NCBI GenBank assembly: GCA_964589725.1
Contig: CAZPUJ010000141.1
Location: 1 to 21,091, forward strand
DNA length: 21,091 nt
Direction of reading: 5' to 3'
Source of the DNA: CAYSHJ01 sp964589725
GTDB taxonomy: Bacteria > Planctomycetota > Planctomycetia > Planctomycetales > Planctomycetaceae
The notes under the pieces were generated by a model. It did no database searches, was not told where the DNA came from, and was given only the letters and a program-made list of their open reading frames with translations. Positions 16,001 to 21,091 of this stretch are shown here, one piece after another. Within the stretch, counting starts at the first letter, position 1; every line of letters begins with the position of its first letter. The position numbers and the translations under genes were made by a program.

Positions 16001-16170
16001 AAGAGAGCAAAACCGGCTCGGACCGAATCGACTTCGCGATGCGGCTGATCGCCGGTCGGTCTCCGACCGATCGCGAGCGAGCCGAGTTCTCGGCCTACGC
16101 CGAGCAACACGGCTTCGAGAATCTCTGCCGGGTGCTGTTCAACGTGAGTGAGTTTGTATTCGTGGATTAG
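12997..16170 (+). CDS. PSD1-type cytochrome (PSCyt1, DUF1549, discoidin, DUF1553)
   Basis: This 1057-residue exported protein has a hydrophobic N-terminal segment at about 22-40. A planctomycete cytochrome C domain follows, with haem motif CLICH (C55, C58, H59). DUF1549 lies at about 170-380 and includes a second CxxCH (C358, C361, H362 in CAQCHNHKFDP). A helical region and an F5/8 type C-like (discoidin) domain at about 450-595 (WVQIDLGQVIEIDRVVLH) come next, then DUF1553 at about 760-1045 (RAALAKWITRPDHP ... FGRMGRLPSHPELLDWLA). The family is thought to act with DUF1501 in extracytoplasmic breakdown of complex substrates, but its chemistry is unproven. Two palindromic repeats are inserted in frame, near residues 517-548 and 824-840, and a heptamer repeat encodes NPQSAIRNP near residue 162. 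No frameshift is seen, so the gene appears intact. Confidence 0.9.
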   Translation: MTQRAAVTNSAATGSVWRLASRWLWAILAAVAGSGVANAADLFRDRVVPVIQRRCLICHNSLDHKGGFAIQAREELTKSGFIEEGKPGESHLLTVLRSQDGKRPAMPKNGEPLKTDEVAAIETWIAEGAKWPDGFRIEEAVVTNTDWWSFRPVVRPAVPEIRNPQSAIRNPVDAFVLAKQRVHGLSPSPEADRRTLIRRLTYDLAGLPPLPEEVDEFVSDPDPTAYERLVDRLLDSPHYGERWGRHWLDVARYADTCGYDKDKLRPNAWPYRDYVIRSFNEDKPYARFVEEQIAGDVLYPGTPDGILGLGFIAAGPWDFIGHVEVPESKIDGKIARHNDRDEMVTATLNTFCSVTIQCAQCHNHKFDPFTQQHYYGLQAVFAAVDRAERPYDLDPSIEQQRRDLLATQRDLQAKISLLENEIRLAGGDEFTRLEKEIQELTPKAQPLAKKPEYGYHSGLESSPDKAKWVQIDLGQVIEIDRVVLHACHDEFGGLGAGFGFPLRYRVDAAETSDAVAQLTRSVSDGERKTSVESKPNTVSPSLALRVSLSDQTQADVPNPGLVPITINAKGTKARFLRVTVPKLRERTKDFMFALAEVEVLTADGKNAALNAEVTSLDSIEAPIRWGKKNLTDGIWPQAGDTTAIAQLTEVQKQHHAILDRINTPERRTRREQLDKDLKAAQQQFAALPQGRMVLAAATDFDPVGGFQPTQGKPRDVQVLHRGNVLQPRGAAKPGVLPILKDVAVEFSLPPDHREGDRRAALAKWITRPDHPTTWRSIANRIWQFHFGQAIVESPNDFGRMGRLPSHPELLDWLAAELRGESDASPTRERGVSDPSLARRASIGASLKQLHRLIVTSSTYRQQSAHREDAATIDGSNRYLWRMNRRRLEAEEIRDSILAVSGRMNHRMNGPGFYLFALEQTAHSPHYEYHKFDPEDAASHRRSVYRFIVRSQPDPYMTTLDCADSSQSTPQRDETLTSLQALSLLNNRLSLSMSRHFARRLGEESKTGSDRIDFAMRLIAGRSPTDRERAEFSAYAEQHGFENLCRVLFNVSEFVFVD
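13476..13503 (+). repeat. Heptamer tandem repeat AATCCGC x4 inside PSD1 gene
   Basis: Four perfect copies of AATCCGC run from 13476 to 13503 and are followed by a partial copy. Three units equal seven codons, so an expansion by three units would preserve frame and gives the repetitive peptide IRNPQSAIRNP. It sits in the linker just before DUF1549 (RNPVDAFVLAK). Confidence 0.85.
14546..14638 (+). repeat. REP-like palindrome inside PSD1 gene, copy 1
   Basis: Arms of 28 bp at 14546-14573 and 14611-14638 are inverted repeats with three mismatches, around a 37-nt loop. The core ACCCGAAGCG..AGCGA..GCGA resembles the second palindrome at 15466. It is translated in frame as LTRSVSDGE ... SLALRVSLS, within the discoidin-like domain. 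The peptide has no counterpart expected in that fold and looks inserted. Confidence 0.85.
15466..15516 (+). repeat. REP-like palindrome inside PSD1 gene, copy 2
   Basis: Arms of 21 bp at 15466-15486 and 15496-15516 pair with a single mismatch around a 9-nt loop. The sequence starts AGCCCGACGCGCGAGCGAGGG and is read as SPTRERGVSDPSLARRAS, at about residues 824-840. It lies between LLDWLAAELRG and LKQLHRLIVTS, two parts of DUF1553 that are normally adjacent. Confidence 0.88.
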
Positions 16171-16339
16171 CTGGCCGATTAGCCAATCTTGAATCCACTT
16201 GATTGACCGAGCTTGAGAGATCTTCGGGAATCACGCTCCTGCCTGGCCGCGGTATCGCTTCGAGCATGCACACGAAAACTCCGATCCAAGTGGAAGCGTC
16301 GATCTTGTCGCGAGTCATCCCTGGTTTCTGTAATCAACT
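16171..16339. other. Short convergent intergenic region
   Basis: This 169-nt gap separates the stop of the PSD1-type gene from the stop of the esterase gene on the opposite strand. Bidirectional termination is expected here, but no GC-rich stem followed by a T-run was found on either strand. No gene is supported. Confidence 0.4.
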
Positions 16340-17368
16340 TCACTTGGCCGATGACCGCATGAAGTCCGCAATGTGGTCGATGGCCTCGCGAGCCTCGGGT
16401 AGCAGCGGCTCGTGCGATTGGAATACGTGAAACATGCCCGGCCAATCTTCAAGCTGCACCCGAATGCCGTCTGCTTGAGCCTTCTTGGCCACACGGAGGC
16501 TATCGTCGTGAAGCATCTCGTGTTCACCTACTTGAATGAGCAACGGAGGAAGACCTCGATAGTCGCCGAAGACGGGTGAAGCGAGTGGGTGATTGGGTTC
16601 GATGTCTCCGAGGTAATGCTCTCGAAACACGGGCATGGTTTTGGCGCTGATGATGGGATCGTATGTCGTCTTCAGGGAGTCGCTCGCGAGCGTCAAGTCG
16701 GTCGTTGCGGAGATTGAGATGCCTCCTGCCGGAAGCGTCAGCCGGCGGTCTCGGAGAGCGAGCAACGTTGCCAGTGTTAGATTACCGCCGGCCGAATCTC
16801 CGGCGACAAACGTCGCACGAGCGCGCGCGGGTCCAGCCGGACCATTCGCGGTCATCCACTCGTGAGCCTGGACGCAATCATTAAGCCCGGCTGGAAAACG
16901 ATGTTCCGGAGCCAGTCGGTAATCAGGCAGAAGCACCGCGCACTTAGCCGCCGCCGAGAGATGCGAAGCCAGCGGGAGATAGAAGCCGCCGGACCCCGAA
17001 ACAAATCCGCCGCCATGCAGATACAGAAGTCGCAGATCAGGGTCGGCTCCTGGAGCCAGCACCCATTCGCAAGGAATCTCTCCGACCTTAGTGCGCAGCA
17101 ACTTGACGTCCTTGATTGTGGGCTCACGACGCGAGCCCATTCCCGCCCGCAGCGCGTTCAGGTCAAACCCGTTGCTGCCAAAAGGAGTCCGCTGCCGAAG
17201 TTTCTTGAGGTACTCGACTCCCTCGGGCGAGACCACGCGCAGCTTGCCTTCAGTGGAGTCAGCCTGAGCGAGCCGTGGTGTTTGTGGCTTATAATCGTCA
17301 TCGGCGTATGCCGCAAAGGTAGTCACGCACAACAGAAGCAATAGTCCGGCAACTCGTTTCATCTTCAT
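16340..17368 (-). CDS. Exported alpha/beta hydrolase, HSL-type esterase
   Basis: This 342-residue protein starts with a signal peptide (MKMKRVAGLLLLLCVTTFAAYA), so it is probably periplasmic or secreted. The hydrolase belongs to the hormone-sensitive-lipase/GDXG group (PF07859). Visible motifs are the oxyanion HGGG at 118-121, the nucleophile in GDSAGG (S192), a probable acid at E284 in VGEHEMLHDD, and the catalytic histidine H314 in GMFHVF. Many relatives have an Asp-Glu pair at the acid site; here H283 replaces the aspartate, so E284 is the likely acid. Family members cleave short-chain esters or acylated sugars and steroids; the natural substrate is unknown. It is transcribed alone, toward the PSD1-type gene. 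Confidence 0.87.
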   Translation of the reverse strand: MKMKRVAGLLLLLCVTTFAAYADDDYKPQTPRLAQADSTEGKLRVVSPEGVEYLKKLRQRTPFGSNGFDLNALRAGMGSRREPTIKDVKLLRTKVGEIPCEWVLAPGADPDLRLLYLHGGGFVSGSGGFYLPLASHLSAAAKCAVLLPDYRLAPEHRFPAGLNDCVQAHEWMTANGPAGPARARATFVAGDSAGGNLTLATLLALRDRRLTLPAGGISISATTDLTLASDSLKTTYDPIISAKTMPVFREHYLGDIEPNHPLASPVFGDYRGLPPLLIQVGEHEMLHDDSLRVAKKAQADGIRVQLEDWPGMFHVFQSHEPLLPEAREAIDHIADFMRSSAK

Positions 17369-17871
17369 ACTCCAATCAAGTTTTGTGGCATCCGGGCGAA
17401 AACAATCAAGGCTCGGCGATACACCAACGCCCTCGCCATGCCAACGGCACGAGAAACTACAAGCGACGCAGCCAAATCACCGCCTGAACAAATTCACAAA
17501 GTGTGTCGTGCATCCCCCAACGAGGCCATGGCCGCAAGTTTTACTCTGAATTTCAGCGCCGCGATTGGCGAGCCTCGGAAGTAAGTCCGGGCGGCGGGCG
17601 ATACCTCGCATTGGACGATGAAAGTTGACAGAGGCAAGTCCTGGCTTAGAATCTCTGAAACCGCTCACGCCACCTGCTCTTCCCAGCGGGCGAACCGAGT
17701 GGACATCCAAAACCGAACGATGATCCTTCGCGGCTGTTCGGGATGTTCGCCCTGGGGTTCGCCTGAGCTTGCCTCCCGCGATCCGCGTCTACTCGCTCCG
17801 TCCTGGTGATCGTCGCTCGTCTTTGGATGAGGCGTCTTGGACGAGTTGGTTTTCTTGGTCGGAGAACTTCC
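17369..17871. other. Divergent intergenic region, esterase to tatA
   Basis: This 503-nt region contains a strong-looking plus-strand promoter (17625-17652). No convincing gene was seen: the open frames in it have no recognisable domain or Shine-Dalgarno. The stretch 17660-17871 would be a long leader for the first TatA gene; I saw no riboswitch-like or conserved hairpin structure in it. Confidence 0.5.
17625..17652 (+). promoter_or_regulatory. Candidate sigma70-type promoter for the tatA pair
   Basis: A perfect TTGACA (17625-17630) is followed after 16 nt by TAGAAT (17647-17652), which matches the -10 consensus at 5 of 6 positions. It points to the two TatA genes, with a start site near 17660 and a leader of about 210 nt. 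Confidence 0.55.
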
Positions 17872-18045
17872 ATGTTGTTGGCTCTTGGCGTAGGTCCCGT
17901 CGAGATCATGATCGTGCTGGTAGTGGCGTTGCTGCTGTTTGGCAGACGACTGCCGGACCTCATGCGTTCGCTAGGCAAAAGCGTCACCGAGTTCAAAAAG
18001 GGGGTCAATGACAAGACGGATGAGGATCCCCCGGCTCAGCGGTGA
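17872..18045 (+). CDS. tatA: TatA/E-family twin-arginine translocase subunit (short)
   Basis: This 57-residue protein has the complete minimal TatA architecture: a short periplasmic N-terminus (MLLALGVGPVE), one transmembrane helix (IMIVLVVALLLFG), the hinge FGRRLP, and an amphipathic helix (DLMRSLGKSVTEFKKG). TatA oligomers form the passage used by folded twin-arginine substrates in the inner membrane. The start at 17872 is chosen because it matches family N-termini and GGAG lies upstream; the frame extends further back without conservation. The tail after the amphipathic helix is very short. TatA versus TatB or TatE cannot be settled from sequence alone, but the length excludes TatB. Confidence 0.88.
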   Translation: MLLALGVGPVEIMIVLVVALLLFGRRLPDLMRSLGKSVTEFKKGVNDKTDEDPPAQR

Positions 18046-18234
18046 GGCGACTGGATCATTCGCAGTGTTCTCCGGAAAGCCACCATGTTTGTCGTTTATC
18101 CCGTCTCGGATGGAGTTGTTGATCGTCATTGAAGTGTTGAAGCTTGTTCGTGCGACCGCGCTGGCCATGTGACGTCGGTGAAAGATCGATGGCCGGGTTG
18201 TCAGCGAGGTCGCCAAGGGGATTTGGAGGTTGCC

Positions 18235-18540
18235 ATGTTCGGTATCGGTCCGATGGAAATGTTGATCGTCGGCGTCATCGCTCTGCTGCTTTTCGGCAAG
18301 CGGCTCCCCGAGGTGGCGCGCAGCCTGGGTCAAGGGATCACGGAATTCAAAAAGGGTGTCAAGGGCATTGAAGACGATGCGGACAACGCATCGAGTTCGA
18401 CGTCGTCGCGTTCGTACAATCGTCCGGCCGCGGAAAACCGCCCTGCGGAAACGACCGCGCCCAAGTTCGAGCCGCCGCAGTTCGAGCCGAACGAATCCAG
18501 TCCGCTGCCGCCGAACGAATCCAGCCCGCCGCCAGCGTAG
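18235..18540 (+). CDS. tatA: TatA/E-family twin-arginine translocase subunit (long tail)
   Basis: This is a 101-residue paralogue of the preceding gene. MFGIGPMEMLIVGVIALLLFG forms the N-terminus and membrane helix, followed by the hinge FGKRLP and the amphipathic helix EVARSLGQGITEFKKG. An acidic, then Ser/Pro-rich tail of about 55 residues follows and ends in the near-duplicate NESSPLPP/NESSPPPA. The start at 18235 is supported by GGAGG about 6 nt upstream. It lies 189 nt after the first TatA gene, with no clear promoter or gene in the gap. The stop is only 7 nt from the stop of the convergent DUF1080 gene. Export partners such as TatC are not in the window. Confidence 0.9.
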   Translation: MFGIGPMEMLIVGVIALLLFGKRLPEVARSLGQGITEFKKGVKGIEDDADNASSSTSSRSYNRPAAENRPAETTAPKFEPPQFEPNESSPLPPNESSPPPA

Positions 18541-18547
18541 AGCTGTC

Positions 18548-19858
18548 TCACTTCAACTCGCGAATGAAGATGTTCGCGAACTGGATTGGATCGCCGTGAT
18601 GCTGCAAGGCGATCGGGCCGCGCGCCGGCACGCCCGGCAACTGCGCGTGGTCGATGACCTTTTGGCCGTTCAAGACGACCGTCACGCGGTCTCCCTTCAT
18701 CGTGATGACGAAACGGTTCCATTGACCGATCGGTTTGTCCGCGAGAATCTTCGGCGTTACCGCTTCGCGCACGTCGGCCGGCATGGACTTGTCGACTCGA
18801 TAGCCGCGCACCTCGCCGGAGCCAATCGGACGGCACCAGATGTTGACCTGACTCTTGTTGTTGCCGCGCAAGTAAATTCCGCTGTCGCCCGCGTCGTCGA
18901 ATTCTTCTTCCTCCGGACCTTCGTCGCCGTTGGGGTGAATGACAGGCCGCTTGGACTTCTTCGGCTTCTCGGTAAAACGCCAGTCGCAAATCATCTCGAA
19001 GTCGCCATAGTCCTTCGCGGACCACAAGTCTTGTTCCTTGGCCTCGCTCTTGCCGTCGTAGCTCAGAACCCAATCCGTCGGCTTCCAGTGCCCTTGATGG
19101 CCGGGATCATCTTTCCAATTCGAAAGATCAAGGCCGGTGTAGAGCGACTGAAATCCCGTGGCCAACGGAGTTGTCTCGCTCTCTGGCGGATTCGATGACG
19201 ATGACGGAAATTCCTTGATCCGCACGTTGCGAAAGTGGCACTCCGAGCCTTCCGATTCGAGGCACAAGTAACCCTTGCGCGGCTTGCACGCGGTGCCGCC
19301 CGACACGACCTTGCCGTTGACCGCCAGCTTGATGACGCCATCTTTGCATTCGACGCGGTAATGGTTCCATTCCGGCGACGGCTTCGCTCGTTTCTCGCTG
19401 GGAAGGCATCGCTCCCAACCTTTCGGATGCGGGCGATCCGGCTTCATCGTCGCGCCGTGAATGGCGAACACGTCGCCGTGGCTGGTGTAGGTTTCTGACT
19501 CGCGGCCGTCGAGCACTTGGACCTCGATGCCACGCGCGAACGGCGTCCCTGGAGCCGTCATCGGATCACCCCAAACGAACACGCCGGCGTTGCCGCCAGG
19601 TTTCATGTGCCGCCATTCGAGTTCGAGGATGAAGTTCTCGTACTGCCGCTCCGTCCGAATGACACCGGTCGGGACACCCGTACTGACGATCATCCCGTCT
19701 TTCGCGGTGAACGTGTTCGGCGCGACGTTGACGATCACCCATCCGGACAAGTCGCGGCCGTTGAACATTGGGACGAAAGTGTCCTCGTCGGCACCTACGA
19801 TTCCGACGATTGCTGACAGCGTCAACACCGCAGCGAGCAGCATTCCAGAAGGGCGCAT
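18548..19858 (-). CDS. Tandem DUF1080 (3-keto-disaccharide hydrolase-like) protein
   Basis: This 436-residue exported protein has a signal peptide at about 1-23 and two consecutive DUF1080 (PF06439) jelly-roll domains. Domain 1 spans about 27-216 (FVPMFNGRDLSGW ... NAGVFVWGD ... GIEVQVLDG ... FRNVRIKEF). Domain 2 spans about 236-435 (FQSLYTGLDLSNW ... GDSGIYLRG ... ALQHHGDPIQFANIFIREL). The family fold is concanavalin-like and one branch hydrolyses 3-keto-glycosides. Domain 2 carries an acidic insertion near 308-322 (NGDEGPEEEEFDD). A strong GAGGAG Shine-Dalgarno precedes the ATG. It lies 59 nt downstream of the PfkB gene on the same strand, so the two probably form an operon. Which domain is catalytic cannot be told. 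Confidence 0.87.
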   Translation of the reverse strand: MRPSGMLLAAVLTLSAIVGIVGADEDTFVPMFNGRDLSGWVIVNVAPNTFTAKDGMIVSTGVPTGVIRTERQYENFILELEWRHMKPGGNAGVFVWGDPMTAPGTPFARGIEVQVLDGRESETYTSHGDVFAIHGATMKPDRPHPKGWERCLPSEKRAKPSPEWNHYRVECKDGVIKLAVNGKVVSGGTACKPRKGYLCLESEGSECHFRNVRIKEFPSSSSNPPESETTPLATGFQSLYTGLDLSNWKDDPGHQGHWKPTDWVLSYDGKSEAKEQDLWSAKDYGDFEMICDWRFTEKPKKSKRPVIHPNGDEGPEEEEFDDAGDSGIYLRGNNKSQVNIWCRPIGSGEVRGYRVDKSMPADVREAVTPKILADKPIGQWNRFVITMKGDRVTVVLNGQKVIDHAQLPGVPARGPIALQHHGDPIQFANIFIRELK

Positions 19859-19917
19859 GAATTGAATCTCCTCAAGTCAGACATTTGAAATACGGCGTCA
19901 GGTGGCGCGAGTGCATA

Positions 19918-20901
19918 TCACTTCAACAAGTTCTCAATCTCAACACGGGTGAACCGCTGCTGCAAGCGAGCTCCCAATTGGCTGACGATCCGCGCGGCGG
20001 CGCGCGAGGCGAGGTGGCCGCTCTGTGCCCAGGTCAGGCCGTTCGTGATGCCATACAGCACGCCCGCGGCGTACATATCACCGGCTCCGGTGGTGTCGAT
20101 CGCGTGCGTCGGAACGCCTTCAATGGGGATGACTTCGCCCTGGTGCATCAGCATCGAGCCGTTCTTACCGAGCGTCAGCGCGACGTTTTCTGCGTGCTTG
20201 TGGATGAGGCTCGCGCACTCGATCGGGTCTTCTTTGCCGACTAGGCTGCGAGCTTCTTCGAGGTTACAGAACAGCAGATCGACGTGCTCTTCGATCAACT
20301 GCCAGAAGCGGTCGCGAAACAGACCGATCAGAAACGGGTCTGAGACTGTAAAGGCGACTTTGACGCGGTTGGCTGTCGCGATCTCCATGGCCTTGAGCGC
20401 GGCGGCTCGCGGGCCTTCGCCGGTGAACAAGTAGCCTTCGACGTACACGTACTTGGCCTTGCGAATCTCCGCCTCGTCGATGTCATCGGGGCCGAGCGTT
20501 GCCGAGACGCCCAAGTTCGTCAGCATCGTCCGCTGAGCGTCTTGCGTGATCAGCACGACGCACGTGCCGGTCTGTCCGTCCGTCGGCGGGACTTCGATCC
20601 GCACGCCGCGCTCGCGCATGTCGCTGAGGAAAAATTCGCCGAGTTGATCGCGTCCGACCTTGCCGGCGTATGCCGCTTTGCCACCAAAGTCGACGACGCC
20701 CATCACCGTGTTCGCTGCCGAACCTCCCGCACAACGACTCGTCGAACGGCCGTCGAGTTGTTCGAGCACTCGCTGCTGCGCCGGCTCATCGACGAGCGTC
20801 ATGAGCCCCTTGGGAAAATCGACCAGTTCCAAGAACCGGTCGTCGACGCGGGCTTGAATGTCCACCAGCGAATTGCCCACGCCGAAGACGTCGTATGCCA
20901 T
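19918..20901 (-). CDS. PfkB-family carbohydrate/nucleoside kinase (adenosine kinase-like)
   Basis: This 327-residue cytoplasmic kinase is of the ribokinase/PfkB family (PF00294). It shows the N-terminal glycine-rich signature GGSAANT at 59-65 and the C-terminal signature DTTGAGD at 269-275, whose last aspartate (D275) is the catalytic base. The overall layout (YDVFGVGNSLVDIQ at the start, GKVGRDQLGEFF, VEGYLF) resembles bacterial adenosine-kinase-annotated members, which often phosphorylate sugars or nucleosides with ATP. The start at 20901 is taken because AGAGGTG is placed as its Shine-Dalgarno; an in-frame GTG at 20910 lies within that element. The substrate is not certain. Confidence 0.87.
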   Translation of the reverse strand: MAYDVFGVGNSLVDIQARVDDRFLELVDFPKGLMTLVDEPAQQRVLEQLDGRSTSRCAGGSAANTVMGVVDFGGKAAYAGKVGRDQLGEFFLSDMRERGVRIEVPPTDGQTGTCVVLITQDAQRTMLTNLGVSATLGPDDIDEAEIRKAKYVYVEGYLFTGEGPRAAALKAMEIATANRVKVAFTVSDPFLIGLFRDRFWQLIEEHVDLLFCNLEEARSLVGKEDPIECASLIHKHAENVALTLGKNGSMLMHQGEVIPIEGVPTHAIDTTGAGDMYAAGVLYGITNGLTWAQSGHLASRAAARIVSQLGARLQQRFTRVEIENLLK

Positions 20902-20951
20902 CGGAAGCACCTCTTATATCGTTATCCGTAATTGCGTCGTTTTCTTGCGCC

Positions 20952-20969
20952 GATTTTTGATTTTTGATT
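20952..20969. repeat. Heptamer tandem repeat GATTTTT, about 2.5 copies
   Basis: Two perfect copies of GATTTTT (20952-20965) and a partial third are followed by sequence containing AATGCGGA. It lies in the upstream region of the kinase gene. Unit length equals that of the AATCCGC repeat in the PSD1 gene. Confidence 0.5.
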
Positions 20970-21072
20970 GAGAATGCGGACTGCGGGTTCAATCGAAAAT
21001 CGGGCTCTCCGCGATTCATGTTGAATACACGGCCGGTTCATCACGCGGAGCGGCTGTGAAAAACCGGCGAGC

Positions 21073-21089
21073 GGGGCGGCGTCAGCCCC
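21073..21089. repeat. Possible GC-rich palindrome cut by window end
   Basis: GGGGC (21073-21077) and GCCCC (21085-21089) form a small inverted repeat around GGCGTCA, with more G/C runs on either side. It may be the edge of another interspersed palindrome, but the window ends at 21091. Confidence 0.3.
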
Positions 21090-21091
21090 CC

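Overview
The window looks like a chromosomal segment from a member of the Planctomycetota, with high GC. The main evidence is three families expanded in that phylum: a Tat-exported DUF1501 protein, a 1057-residue PSCyt1/DUF1549/DUF1553 (PSD1-type) c-type cytochrome-like protein, and a tandem DUF1080 protein. Sulfatase remnants, TIM-barrel sugar isomerases and many interspersed palindromic repeats agree with this. No rRNA, tRNA, CRISPR array, transposase or phage gene was seen.

Layout. (1) 42-5170, plus strand: a tight three-gene operon of a NuoL/DabB-like antiporter-type protein, a NuoM-like protein and a SulP anion transporter. The SulP protein has no STAS domain but carries two C-terminal universal-stress (USP) domains. 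It is probably an ion-coupled uptake module for bicarbonate or another anion. (2) 5191-10259, minus strand: a methyltransferase, a truncated sulfatase tail joined to a truncated sugar-isomerase head (a deletion scar), a creatininase-family enzyme overlapping a membrane-anchored toroid (prenyltransferase/squalene-oxidase repeat) protein, and an intact TIM-barrel isomerase/epimerase. (3) 10633-16170, plus strand: DUF1501, a secreted Lys/Glu-rich helical protein, and the PSD1-type protein, the last two overlapping by ATGA. (4) 16340-17368, minus strand: an exported HSL-type esterase. (5) 17872-18540, plus strand: two TatA/E paralogues behind a good sigma70-like promoter. (6) 18548-20901, minus strand: a PfkB/adenosine-kinase-like sugar or nucleoside kinase followed by the tandem DUF1080 protein.

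How they fit together. Regions 3 and 6 resemble planctomycete secreted carbohydrate or organic-matter catabolism sets. The DUF1501 protein has a twin-arginine signal, and two TatA paralogues lie 6 kb away. Region 1 is an energy-coupling and transport unit whose closest known analogy is DabB-like inorganic-carbon accumulation; no DabA is visible and one may lie upstream of the window.

The most unusual signals are the repeats. Two REP-like palindromes sit in frame inside the PSD1 gene. Two copies of a separate hairpin element of about 100 bp (6500-6603 and 10403-10495) are present, one flanked by a 9-bp direct repeat. Heptamer and 15-mer tandem repeats also occur. All functional calls come from reading the sequence; no database search was run.
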